Source: Blattamonas nauphoetae
Lineage: Eukaryota; Preaxostyla; Oxymonadida
Direction of reading: 5' to 3'
DNA length: 64,000 bases
Assembly (NCBI GenBank): GCA_033064195.1
Contig: JARBJD010000269.1
Location: forward strand, 39,923 to 103,922
Shown here: positions 44,459 through 55,227 of the stretch, piece after piece
How the letters are laid out: each line of letters starts with the position of its first letter
How positions within the stretch are numbered: the first letter of the stretch is position 1
The notes under the pieces: generated by a model
The model's input: the letters and a program-made list of their open reading frames with translations, nothing else
What the model was told of the DNA's origin: nothing
The model's database searches: none
Translations under genes and position numbers: made by a program

Positions 44459-44885
44459 TAAATACGTTGAGAAATGTAAATTTCGAAAATGTGGGCCTCC
44501 ATCGCTCCACCATTTGATTCGGTTGACAGAAAGAAAGAAAGAAGGAATCTGAAAAGAGTTGTTTTTAACAAAGAATCGTGAAATCTGCAGTATGCGACAG
44601 GTGGAGACTGAGTATTGTAAAGACGCGGTATTGAACTCTCCTATCTAGATGCACCAAGTTTAAGGTTTTCTTTGTAGTCTGCGAGGATCACACATTCATC
44701 ATTTTCGAGATTGAGAATGTCAAGTTTATGTTGCAGTTGGTGTTGCGCTTCTTCCCGATGGAGAGTGTAGAGTCATCGAAAAGATTCAGGAAATCTAAAA
44801 AAACCAGGACTTTCGGATCAACAATCAATCTTGTACTCGAAAACAGTGAGAAGGCCCCTTGAATGCAGGTTTGTCTCATTTCATT
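44459..44885. other. Spacer right of element D
   Basis: Only short frames; no feature recognised. Confidence 0.4.
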
Positions 44886-45483
44886 TCAATTCTTTGATAG
44901 AAATGAACCTTCATTGTAAAAATCACGCATCTCATTCCTTGTTTTTGCATTGATGACAATGAGTGTCTCGTAATGGGTTTGTAGATACTTATCTTCTGAA
45001 TCGAGATCTGCTAGTTCTATATCTGAGCTGGTCTGAACTGCATTGGATCCTATAATCGTTTTCTGCGTTTTGAGAAAGGCCCTCTCGGATATTTTCTTCA
45101 AAAGGTTCTCATGTCTCATCCTCTCCTCTGTTGTCATCCTTTTCCTTGTTCTTCTCCTCGCCACACGAAAAGTGTTTGTTGCCAGTTTTACTTCGTATTC
45201 TTTTAGCCAGTACCAGTCAATATCACTCCCGAACTCATCATAGTCATCAATAGTGTTTGCATTGTCTTCTTCTCCATCTAGACTTTGTTCAATAGCTGGG
45301 TTCAGAATCATCATAAAGAAGGAATATGCAAAACCTCTCAGTTTTGTGCTGTCCTCACTGGAAGATGTCGACATATTCCACAAAATGGAATAGAACAGGG
45401 CAATATCCAATTGGGAAGGGGAGTTGGACGTATTTGTGAGGGGTGTGAGATGTTTGGTTTGAAGTTTTCTTGTTTCACATAGA
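44886..45483 (-). CDS. Unknown charged protein, minus strand, upstream end cut by a hAT element
   Basis: The open frame runs from inside the hAT end to 44886. The likely start is the ATG of MSTSSSEDSTKLRGF at about 45373-45375, giving about 163 codons; codons before it cross the hAT terminus and are not trusted. Features: an acidic stretch (EEDNANTIDDYDEFGSDIDW), a basic patch (RVARRRTRKRM) and a helical C terminus. No family was recognised. The hAT element lies 109 bp upstream of the proposed ATG and may separate it from its promoter or from a 5' exon. Confidence 0.4.
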
Positions 45484-47938
45484 CAGGGTTCCGGTACTGA
45501 TCCCATCGATCTCAGCTTTTTGATCTTATCTCTCATTTCGCTTACTACCGTGATATTTCAGGACAATTGTCAATTAAACAATCAAAATATAGTGAGGTGA
45601 ATGAAATTAAAGCTCAAAAAATGGAATCATAGTCGAAATGATCATCATTTGAATCCGAGTTGTCGTCTTGGAGTAGGGGACGGTCATTGGTGGATTCTCT
45701 TCGCTTATTTTTTGAGATTGGAGTTTGTGAGTTTCTAACTGCATTGATGGCTGAGATATCGGCATTTGTGAGTTCGGGTGGGGAATTCACAGAGATTCTT
45801 GCCAGAATCTGCAGATGATCGTACAACATACGAGTTCGATCATCTCTTTGTGTGTGATGAAGCAGGGAGAAGGTCCTTTCAGTCTCAACAGACGTGCAAG
45901 CGATGGTTTGGATTTCTTGCAGGATCGGCAACATGGCAAGATCACTCCTGAAAAGCTCGTTGGAGAGGAGGAGTGTTAAGATTTGTGATGAGGTACGCGG
46001 GGTATATTTGAAGTGGCGCTGATACGATGATTTCATATGATACCAGTCCAATAGCAAAGACTTAATGTGACGAGATGAAATCCAGTTGTGATGTCTCGTC
46101 AGGAGTGAGAAATCGGTCTTCAAGTGATCGCTGAAGAATTCTGACAACAGTTTGACTTTCTGCTAGTACCTCATCGATTTGCACATGGAGAGGGTCAGAA
46201 TCGAGCAGCTGACAACAGGCGGGAAGATGTTGTCGAAAAACCTCTTCATTGATCGAGGTAAGATCGGATCGAAGCTGTTGGATGATTTCTTTGCATTGAA
46301 TAAATGTAATATCGCGTGCCTGAAGTTCAAGGAGGGGAGCTTTGCACATGGTGAGGAGATGATTTACGATCGGAAGAAGGAGGATTGTTTTTGGTTGCAT
46401 GAAATATGCGCAGAGAGATTGGACCGTTGTGTTGGTATCCTTCGAAAGAATCGAGAGGATGATGTCACCATAGTCGAACATCTCGGAAACAGTCGATTGG
46501 CAGGTATGCCATCGAATCCGAAGAGGTTTGGTTAGCCTTGTTCGAGAATGTCCGCGATCCTTCATCTTTTGAGCAAAATCACGAGTGTACGAGGCTGAGT
46601 TTGTTATCGAATGGATCATGCTCACACAATTGTTGATGAGTGTCTTCACGTTCGGTGTTATTTCATTTTCGAACGATTCCCGCAAGGACAGGTTGTATCG
46701 ATGGGCTCCGCAGTGTTGGTGGAAAACAAGAGGAAGATCCTGTTTGAGACGACCTTTAAAACCATTTTGACTTCCAACCATCGCTGGATCACCGTCAGTG
46801 GATACACTGACGATTTGCTGCAGATCTATCCCAACTTTTTGAATCACCTCGAGGAATGTCGAGTACAACTGATGGCCTGTCCCACCACTTTTCAACTCTT
46901 CAAGACCGGCAAGAAGAACCACAATTTCATTACTCTTGGATAAAAAACGCAAATTCACAGCCAACACCGAAGTGAGAATGTGATCTGTGCTCGTATCTAG
47001 AGTTACTGAAATAGGTGTCCTTTTCTGAATGTCTCTGGTCTGATGATGATGAAAATGGGTGTCAAGAGCTTGTGCGATAGTCCAAAATTTCCGATAGTCT
47101 GTCTCTTTGGCCTTGGATCTGACATTTGACCGACTCACGGTATCTAGGAGATTGCAGAGTGGTTTCATGAGCGTAATTGAGAGATGGTTGTGAGCGATCA
47201 GATTTACAGCATGGATCTCGTTCGTATCATGCTTCTCAAGATCCAACTTGTCTTGAATCGACAGGCCCGAATCGATCTGTTCCATACGCCTGATCCACAA
47301 TCCAAGAGCTTTGGTGTGGACATCTGTTCCAATATGATCAAACAGTGTTCCACCGTGGGTGGGAACAGCAGGTTTCTCGATGAATTGTTTTCGTGATGAT
47401 TTGAGGTGTTCACGGAATGTTTGGCAAATGCGACAGTAAATGCCACCATTCTCCTCATAGAATGATGAAATCCCATCAGGTGCAAGTGATATCGGATCGG
47501 CAATCCAATCGGGGTACAAGTGTCTCGCGCGATCGGCGGCCTTCATTTGACAGCTCTGCACCTCTGAGTAACCCGCGACATCTGGCTGTTTGTTTCTCGT
47601 TTCATTGATGTTCACGCGATTGGGGGTAATTGGGTGGATTCCTGTCTCACTATCTCCATCATCATCCATTTCTGGGATGACCCTTGTTTCCTCGTTCTTG
47701 TCCTTCTCTGCACGTTGTTGAGCTTTTCGTTCTTGAAGTGTCAGGTATTCTGAGAGAGACAACTGTCGTGATGGACGATGCGACATAAGGACTGTCAGAA
47801 AGAAATGTGTCCACCCTTGAGGCAAATATCGATCCGCCTAATTGGGAGACTGATCCCAGCCATATTTGTTGTAGCTGGGATCGATAGATCTCAGGATATG
47901 AGGAATCGACATCATCTCACAGAACCCTGCACATAGAG
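45484..47938 (-). mobile_element. hAT transposon 1
   Basis: A perfect 8-bp target duplication CACATAGA (45476-45483 and 47939-47946). The ends are CAGGGTTCCGGTACTGATCC and, inward from the right, CAGGGTTCTGTGAGATGATG. Subterminal GATCTCA palindromic words lie inside both ends. One transposase gene on the minus strand. Confidence 0.93.
45614..47786 (-). CDS. hAT transposase (one frameshift near the C terminus)
   Basis: The start is taken at the ATG of MSHRPSRQLSLSEYL. A BED/TTF-type zinc-binding part has C-x2-C (YCRICQ, about residues 118-121 of this start) with later His. The RNase-H-like catalytic core shows SVTLDTSTDHI and SVSTDGDPAMVGSQNGF with HCGAHRYNLSL, both standard for hAT. The frame shifts between about 46062 and 46147, and the C-terminal dimerisation part (ACTSVETERTFSLLHHTQRD, LQILARISVNS) follows to the stop at 45614. 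With one base corrected it would be a full hAT transposase, so either a young mutation or a sequence error. Confidence 0.85.
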
Positions 47939-47946
47939 TTCAGCAG

Positions 47947-48193
47947 TCCTTCTCTGCTTCAGATATTACTCCCTAACTCCGTCATAATAGTCTCACAGTT
48001 CACTCTCGAAAAATACTGACTTCTCTCGCTTCAACGACATTATTCGACACTTCATTTTTACCTTTTTTGTTCAAGAAACCACTATTTTCACACAAAACAT
48101 TGCATAATAATCGTTTTTAGGAAGGTCGGATCAAAAGTGGTCAGATCACTCGGATCCAAATACAACCCATGAATATGACCCAAACATCCGATC
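47947..48193. other. Spacer between the two hAT elements
   Basis: No gene recognised. Confidence 0.4.
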
Positions 48194-48256
48194 GTCATGA
48201 GCAGACATTGTGGACAGATCTCATTGATCTCAACATTTTTGATCTCAATCATGTGG

Positions 48257-48471
48257 GTCAGAATTTTTGACATCATTCAAAAGTCCGAAGACCAACATTC
48301 AACACTATTCTCCTCTCATGGTTGAGAAATGAATCAACCTTTCTCTAGAATTGGTGGATGACATGATTAAAAAAACTTTTCGAGATCTTTGATCAAGCTG
48401 CGACAAGAGCGGTGAATTGCTTTTTTTGAATGTTGGTCTTCGGACTTTTGAATGATGTCAAAAATTCTGAC
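48257..48471. repeat. 46-bp perfect inverted repeat in hAT 2
   Basis: 48257-48302 and 48426-48471 are exact reverse complements, 123 bp apart. It looks like a small foldback or an inverted duplication inside the left end. Confidence 0.9.
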
Positions 48472-48639
48472 ATATGTTATTTTGAGAATATCCACTTTTT
48501 TTCCTAAAATATTGAGTTGTGAAATGAAATTATGCTTCGAAAACGCCATCAAATAGCAAAACGATCTCGTCGAGTGTGGTCGTTTCATTTTCTGGATCGT
48601 TTTTCTTCCGATCTCATCGATAAATTAGAATCGATAGTG

Positions 48640-50338
48640 TCAGGACTCAAAAGGTCCTTCGAGTTTTCCCGAATCCTCCCAAGAATTTGGATGTGACTGT
48701 CTCTCAGTTTCCACAGAGGTGCACAATATTGTCTTGATCACCCTGACAATTGGTAGGAATGCTGAATCTGTTGCGAATCGATTTTCTGAGAGAAGAAGAT
48801 CGACTATTTGGGCTGAAGAGCGTACAACATCGGAATAGTGAGCTGCATATGTCGTTTTGAGGTGCCTCCAGTGGGAAATTGTGTAGCGACGGATCTGAGG
48901 TTTGATGAAATATGCCAGCTTCGAAGCAACGGTATTCACGATAAGATCGCTTGTTTCTGTGTCTGGGGCTAGTAGGCTCTGATGATTCAAAAAATCGAAG
49001 TCAGTGGTCTCGTCGGGTTGTATGAAGCGGGTCTGGAGCGATCGTGTTCTTGCTTTTCATTTGTAATTTCTTCGGAGATATGTGGGAGGATCAGATGTGA
49101 GAGATCTGAAGCGTTGATCGTGTTCAGTTCAGATCTGAGTGATTCCACTGTCTGCTTGCACAGAAAGAAAGACAACGTTGATCCTTGAAGGATTGAATGA
49201 GTCCGATGCAATTGTGTGAGAAGATGATGCGTCAACCGAACTCTGCACTGCACTTGGAAGTCTGAGAAGTATTCTGCCAAATCGCGACAATGCTGGTCTG
49301 ATTCTGTTTTAAGTATTGAGGCGATGATTGAGCCATATTCCATTGTTTCAGCGATTGTTGCCTTGCAAGTTATCCATCTCACTTTGATGGGTTGGTGAGA
49401 GTTTTGTGTGGAAGTCCGTTTTCTTGGAGTTTGCAGTTAAATTTTCGAGTTCTGGAGATGGATGAAGTGATTGCATGGATGAAGAGGATACAGTTGTGAA
49501 CGAGAGTCTTGAATGTTGGATGAGTGTCGGATTCGAAGCCATCTTTGAGTGATAGGTTGAAACGGTGAGCGCCACAATGCTGATGATATATGTTTTTGTT
49601 TCGGCGTCGAATATGAGCTACAAAGCCTTTTTGTTGCCCAACCATGGCAGGATCGCCGTCTGTTGAGATGCTGGCAATTTGAAGAGGGTCGATCCCAGCT
49701 TTCTCCAGAATGTTCTCGAATGCTTGAAAGAGTTGATTCCCAGAGGCACCATCATGCAGCTCGTCCAACCCAAGGAAGAGATTCTTCATCGGCTTGAAAG
49801 TTGTACAGGCGAGGCTGTGCATTGCTATGAAGTTTACTGAACGAATCTGATTGTGGCGATGTTGGACGAGGTCAATCTGATCATCCTTGGAAAGGGCGGG
49901 ATCGATTTGTTCCATTCGATGAAGATATTTTTTAGTCCTTGTGCATGTATCAAGGTCTGAACGTGTCCGTAAGCGAGCTGATTGATATGGGGTTCGCATA
50001 CAAGGATATGTATTGCTTTTTGGGAGATACCAGGTGTTCTTTCATGGATTGACATATTCGGCATTTGTTTCCTCTCTCTTCGTAAATGAACACTGAGAGG
50101 CCGTCGGGACCTAGAAAGTTGGGATATGGACCTGGTTTATCACCATTTCGCTATGATCAGATTGATTAGCAACTTGATTTGAGTCATCGGGTATCCGTAG
50201 AAAGGCATCGTTCACGAGATCTTGCTCGTCTTCTGGGATCAATAGAGTATCAGAATGTGTCTTGGCCAAATGTTCTTGACGAGCTTTCTTCTTCTCGACA
50301 TGAACATAATACTGTAGAAGTGATGTTTGGATCGACAC
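48640..50338 (-). pseudogene. hAT transposase relic with internal deletion
   Basis: Pieces in several frames match hAT 1: MEQIDPALSKDDQIDL, then a jump from FKPMKN to LDELHDGASGNQL that omits the segment carrying the first catalytic Asp, then SISTDGDPAMVGQQKGF, HQHCGAHRFNLSLKDGF, and a C terminus ending near TILCTSVETER. It is frameshifted at least at about 49380, 48990 and 49840. It cannot be active. Its divergence from hAT 1 is moderate, so two lineages of the same family are present. Confidence 0.8.
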
Positions 50339-50498
50339 GAAGAGGGAGTGTCACTGAAGGAATAGTTGTGAACAATCGATGAGACATAATTCGAATGTCC
50401 GTTTTAGGATCCTGATCTCAACCCATTTGTGCATCTTGAGATCGACAGATCTCAAGATATTAGCAATTGATCTCAATCGTATAATGTCTGGTCATGAG

Positions 50499-51300
50499 AT
50501 ACAAAATACTGACTCATTTTGTGACTTCTGTGATACTCTCTTCTCTCAAATCTCCCAGTCCCCTGTGTTGCAATGGTGGAGTGCTGACATCGATCGCACT
50601 TAAGTTGTGTTTTCTCGCCGTTCAATACCATTTCACAATTTTTGGACGTCATGTTTTGATATTGTTCTATTTAATCTTGACACTAAGGAATTCAAAAGGG
50701 ATACTGCCCATTGGGACCAGAGCCCCTCATGAATCATTCAACTGTGTGGTTTTTTATGATGACTCCAAATGAGATGATTTACATTGGAGGAACTCTCGGT
50801 CATTTCTTCACTTCATTGCCATTGAGTTTTAATGAAAAGTCAAAAATACTGAAATGATGGATTATCTTAAATTAATGGGGAGAAATGTTCTAAATTGAGA
50901 TTGATCGAACAACACGCTCCAAAAGGGCATACACAATACCAAATGAAGCATACTTGATCAGAGAATGGATTTTTTTCGAGATTAATGCATTCGAAGGACT
51001 GGTATGTTCTCTTCCTCACAGGTGTTCATTCCGAAACCAGGACAGGTATATGCACAAAGTTGACTTCGGATGATATTTGAGACACAATTGACCATGTTAG
51101 CAACTATTTATGTGTGTTTTTGTTCTGGTTCCTGTGTCATTTGACATATCCTCCAACTCAACTTTCGTTCCTCATCCGATTGTCCACCAATCTTCAACAG
51201 CCATTTATATTCCTCCTTCAATGTTCAAGTACTGATTTTTGATGTGAAATAGACGATTGATCTCCATCCCTCCAGAATTCACATCATTCACCCAAACGCT
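50499..51300. other. Gene-poor spacer
   Basis: Short frames only; nothing recognised. Confidence 0.4.
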
Positions 51301-53330
51301 CCTCTCCTAGCTCAACGATCTGTCCACGACTGATAAACAACACAAAAGCTGTTGATGTTTGTTTGATTCTTGCTTTATTTCCTCAATGAAATCAGTTCGA
51401 TGTCAGCTGACATGGAACCACGTCATCGTGTGGTTCCACTTCGATCCATCTTACTGCAAAACTGATCGACAGATTTTGCTGTATCTCAGCGGAACATCGG
51501 TCAACACAAACTCCGAACGGCTCTCGAAAAACTGAAGAAATCTGTCGGTTCGATCTCTCACTTCGTCAACATGATCTTCAATCATGCTCTCTTCATTATT
51601 CATGTCTTCATTCTTTTTCTCTTCACTCCGTTCCCCTTCTTCTTTTCATCATCAAGTATTTCATCTTCCTCATTTTCTCTCTCCGCATATCTCTGCCAAC
51701 CTCTTCAATCGTGCCTACCAGATCAGCGTCGAATGCTCCTTCCACCTGAATGTGTCATTTACATTCATCATCATCCACTTCAGACCGTCTGTATTCATTC
51801 TGATTCATTCATCTTCACCTCCTCTTGCTATCTTTTCGTTTCTGTTCTTTGCCTCTCTTTCACCTCCATCCTCAGCAATATATTCTTCCTCATCCTGTCC
51901 TCTTCTCTCATTTTCTTCTTGCTTCAATCTCTCTTCTCATTCCCTCATTCTTTTATCTTTCTGGGCACTGGACGTGTCTTGGCTTTTCCGAGAGTTGATT
52001 ATTTCCTCTTTTCGGTTTCTAAATAGGGTAATTGGGAGCTCCTTTCCAACCAGAATCATGTTGTGTTTGTATCAGACGAGGGATGGTTCTAAAGATGGGT
52101 TGAGATGATGTCCAGATTGCATTGCGGTATGTTCACTGAAAACAGAAGTCTGACACTGTTGATTTCATTTTTAAGAGGGAGTGGTGAGTGGCGTTGTGTG
52201 AAATGTCCATCGTTGTCGTTGAAGACGTTCTGCATCAGCTTCCAGTCTCTCCTCTTTGGGATCAGGCTCATCATCACTTAAGTGAGCGTATTCATCATTT
52301 TGTTGTCGTGTACGCTGTTTTTCGAGTCCTTGTTTGTATTCTCAGGGATTGAGCTAAATTCAATCAGCAGTCTCTTCTCAATCAGACGGTATGGATGAGT
52401 TAAGATCAGACCCGCCTCGATCAGCTCCTTCTCGTCCACACTCAGCTATTGCTTCCACTTCTTCATCACTCCCAAGAAATACAGCACTTTCATCCTCTCC
52501 ACAATCTCAAAACACGTCTAGTTCCAAAATTCCGCCAGCTTTCTAATTGTTTGTGGTTTTCGAGTCGTGTTGGCCTGCTGACTGGTGTGTATTGTTTTTG
52601 ACTCCTTTCTCGAGGCGGGATTCTTCCTCATCCATTCGTATGTGTCCTTCTTCATCCAGTAAGGGTCGTTCGGAGTGGGCTTTTTAGGTGAAGAGATGGA
52701 ATTGAAGGAGAAGAGCAGGAAGAGACATAAAAACAGAGAAGGAGTTCTGAGAAGTGAGTGTGTGGGACGGAGAGAAGGATGCGGGCGTGTTGGAAGAAGA
52801 GAAGGATGCGGGCGTGTTGGAAGAAGAGAAGGATGCGAGGGAGCAAAGTGATCAGTGCGATGCGAGGGAGCAAAGTGACCAGTGCGATGCGGGGGAGCAA
52901 AGCACTGTACGCGATGATTGTTAATCTTCACCTTGTTTCATCTTTCTCATTCTTAACTTTGGCGTTCTTCTTGGCTCGATCCGTCAGACTTTTCTCTCTC
53001 GAATCTTCCCCACACGGAATGCGTTCCATCTCCTTTTTCAGATGACCAATCTTATCCACCCATAGTACTTCTCCTTTTTCTCGTCTTCATTCCAGCATTC
53101 GCAGTCTTTCCTGATCAGAGTCGCTGATCTTCATCCAGCTCAAATGTCTATCTTTCCAATCTTTAATTTTGTTATGTTCTCGATCCATTTCTTCTTCCCT
53201 GCCTGGTTCTCTTTCCTTTATTTCCCCTTCTGTCTGTGTTTTGTTTTACTGTCCGCCTCGTTTTACGCTCCCGAACGCAATCATCACCCTCATCCGTATA
53301 CGTTGATTCATCTGTGATATTTTAGTTCTG
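51300..53330 (-). pseudogene. Decayed host-type coiled-coil gene with introns
   Basis: Read right to left on the minus strand: a Glu/Lys/Arg-rich exon at about 52950-53130 (DSREKSLTDRAKKNAKVKNE) ending in GTGAAG; an intron-like stretch with tandem repeats; an exon from about 52690 (DPYWMKKDTYEWMRKNPASR) continuing in phase through two TAG codons (IVERMKVLYFLGVMKKWKQ, then VDEKELIEAGLILTHPYRL); a shifted frame with HLSDDEPDPKEERLEADAER (about 52180-52280); a purine-rich acidic region; and DEVRDRTDRFLQFFESRSEF (about 51500-51560). No domain was named. Hydrophobic plus-strand frames at 51571-52108 are antisense to the purine-rich part. It could be another captured fragment, but no flanking TIRs were found. 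Confidence 0.45.
52770..52910. repeat. Short tandem repeats in the putative intron
   Basis: Two neighbouring arrays: GAAGGATGCGGGCGTGTTGG-type units (about 27 bp, twice plus) and GCGAGGGAGCAAAGTGACCA-type units (about 25 bp, three). They fall between candidate exons of the minus-strand gene. Confidence 0.75.
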
Positions 53331-53699
53331 TACAACCTAAGAACTAATCTTAATCGCAATATGAGAAGAAAACTGATGATGAGTGACTAAATCGACAAAG
53401 ATGGAGATGCGAATGGAGGCGGTTGAATAATCTGTCACTACACACAAATCTGGAATCCAGAATAGAAAAAAATGATAAAAAACATACATTGGAGAAGATG
53501 TGCATGTCCAATTCACAAATGTTGACGTTTTTTCCGAGTGATCTTCGATCAATCCATAAATTTTCCAATTGAGCTCTCGTTCGTCCAAACGGACTCCAAT
53601 ATAAAAATATACCCCTACATGACATTTATAGCTGTCCCTGCTTTGTTTTTGACTACTTTATGAATCAATCCGTAACATCATGAAAAACGACACAACTGA
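53331..53699. other. Spacer without recognised features
   Basis: Only short overlapping minus-strand frames. Confidence 0.4.
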
Positions 53700-53701
53700 T
53701 A

Positions 53702-54298
53702 GATGTTTCAATAAACCGAACTTTTCATAAACCCGTACCATGGGGCTTGAAAAATTTACATTGGTCAAACTAAGAACAATAAAATTTGGTTCCGCGCCAA
53801 AATGCCTGTGTCGAGAGAAAACCTCAAAATACCCTCTTTTGCCCGATACTAAAAATCGTTTCGGTAATATCTTCACAACCCATGAACCGATTTCGATGGA
53901 ATTTTTCACAAACACGTTTTTTTGGTGAAATGAACATTTTGAAAAAAATTTGGAGAAAAAATTCTGGATATTTGGGAAAATGGAAAAAAAACCATATTTT
54001 TCTCGACAAAAAATTCTTAGAAAAAAATATTTTTTTGTTTTTTGAGCAGCTTTTGTCGAGAACTTTACGATCACAATGCATTTTATTTGATTCAAAACGG
54101 ATGGCTGGTTGTGGAGAAAAATGGGGAAAAAGTTGAGAAAAATGTGTGGACGCCTAAAGGAAACAGTATTTTGAGGTTTTCTCCCGACACAGGGGTTTCG
54201 GCGCGGAACCAAATTTTAATTTTTCTTAGTTTGACCAATGTCTATTTTTCAAGCCCCATGTTACGGGTTTTTGAATATGTACGGGTTATTGACACTAC
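53702..54298. mobile_element. Palindromic TA-type MITE, copy 4
   Basis: TA flanks at 53700-53701 and 54299-54300. The left end is GATGTTTCAATAAACCG and the right, inward, GTAGTGTCAATAACCCG; the latter equals the right end of elements B and D. The two arms share GAGAAAACCTCAAAATAC and CCATGGGGCTTGAAAAAT blocks with copy 1. Confidence 0.82.
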
Positions 54299-54300
54299 TA

Positions 54301-54600
54301 TGACTAGTAATCAGGACACTTGTCAAATCGAAGTAGTGGTATAAGCGAAATGGGAACCAAACTGGCATAGGTGAAACTCCTAGGAGAATTGGAACGAGAA
54401 ATCATTTTGAATCTCAGAGCCAATTGATTGTTTTTAATATGACTCATTCTAATTTCCATCTCACTTACTACTGAAAATATTGACATTTCAGAGTAGTCAA
54501 TATTTGGCCGTAAATTCAAAAATAAAGGCGAAAAACGGACCTCTTGAAAAGTGTCTTTTTTGAAGCAAATTTTGAGTACTTTTAGAAAACAACGTCGATT
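54301..54600. other. Upstream region of Polinton copy 2
   Basis: No gene or Polinton terminal repeat recognised. Confidence 0.4.
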
Positions 54601-54636
54601 TCTTTTTTTATTCAATTTTTTAATTTGTATAAAATG
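54601..54636 (+). promoter_or_regulatory. AT-rich start box
   Basis: A T-rich tract, then TTTTTTAATTTGTATAAA and ATG. The same box with TTTTTTAATTTGTATTAAATG is at 56914-56936. Confidence 0.55.
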
Positions 54637-55227
54637 AGCAGCGTCTTGACACCAACACAACTACTGGAAATTTTGGACAAAGAAGATTTGAAAATGAAAT
54701 CACCTCCAACTCTCAATCGACAAGGAACAACATATCTCACTGGAAGCACTTTCGAATACTATCTTGAAGAAAAACCAGATGAAACTTGTCAAGTGTACGT
54801 CAATAGTTTCGTCAAAGGATACAGACCACATCTGAATCGCCAGAAATATCTTCGACCAGCAAATCGTTGTACAAAAGAGAAGCTTATTGAATCAATGAAA
54901 AATGAGAATTGTGAACTCATTTCTGAATACACTCATTCAAGTACTCCAGTTGCATATCGACGTGAAGGAATCGAATGGATAGTGATCCCATCAAAATGGA
55001 TGAAAGGATTCAGAACTCATCAGAACAAACGAAAACGATACACACAATCGTTTGTTGAAAATGAATTGAAAAAAGAGAATTGTGAACTCATTGGAACATA
55101 CACAAAGGTACTTGAGCCATTCAAATATCGCGATTTACGAACAAAGAATGAGTATTACGTTCGCTTGGACAATTGGTTGTATTTTGGAGACCGTCCTCAC
55201 TTGAGAAAGTACCACGAAAGGTCATGA
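54634..55227 (+). CDS. Polinton-associated protein with three modules of about 45 residues
   Basis: The ATG at 54634 directly follows the AT box; upstream in-frame codons are ignored. After a short N terminus come three similar modules. The second is the clearest: NCELISEYTHSSTPVAYR, then GIEWIVIPSKWMKGFRTH, then a Lys/Arg-rich link; the third starts NCELIGTYTKVLEPFKYR. The layout recalls treble-clef DNA-binding repeats (C/E-x-L-x-SEY..., G-H/I-E..., G-x-RP-H/C), but the usual zinc Cys pairs are missing. It is intact. A paralogue follows at 56934. A nucleic-acid-binding role is inferred from the basic links only. Confidence 0.6.
   Translation: MSSVLTPTQLLEILDKEDLKMKSPPTLNRQGTTYLTGSTFEYYLEEKPDETCQVYVNSFVKGYRPHLNRQKYLRPANRCTKEKLIESMKNENCELISEYTHSSTPVAYRREGIEWIVIPSKWMKGFRTHQNKRKRYTQSFVENELKKENCELIGTYTKVLEPFKYRDLRTKNEYYVRLDNWLYFGDRPHLRKYHERS

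Larger units (their letters stand above)
48202..50490 (-). mobile_element. hAT transposon 2, internally deleted
   Basis: A perfect 8-bp duplication GTCATGAG (48194-48201 and 50491-50498). The ends are CAGACATTGTGGACAG and, inward, CAGACATTATACGATTG. Its transposase is a decayed relative of hAT 1. Confidence 0.9.

Noticed and set aside
45376..45536. N-terminal extension of the minus-strand ORF at 44886
   Set aside because: The outermost codons lie inside the hAT terminus and there is a better internal ATG.
51571..52108. Hydrophobic plus-strand ORFs suggesting a membrane protein
   Set aside because: They are antisense to a purine-rich, acidic minus-strand coding or intron region.
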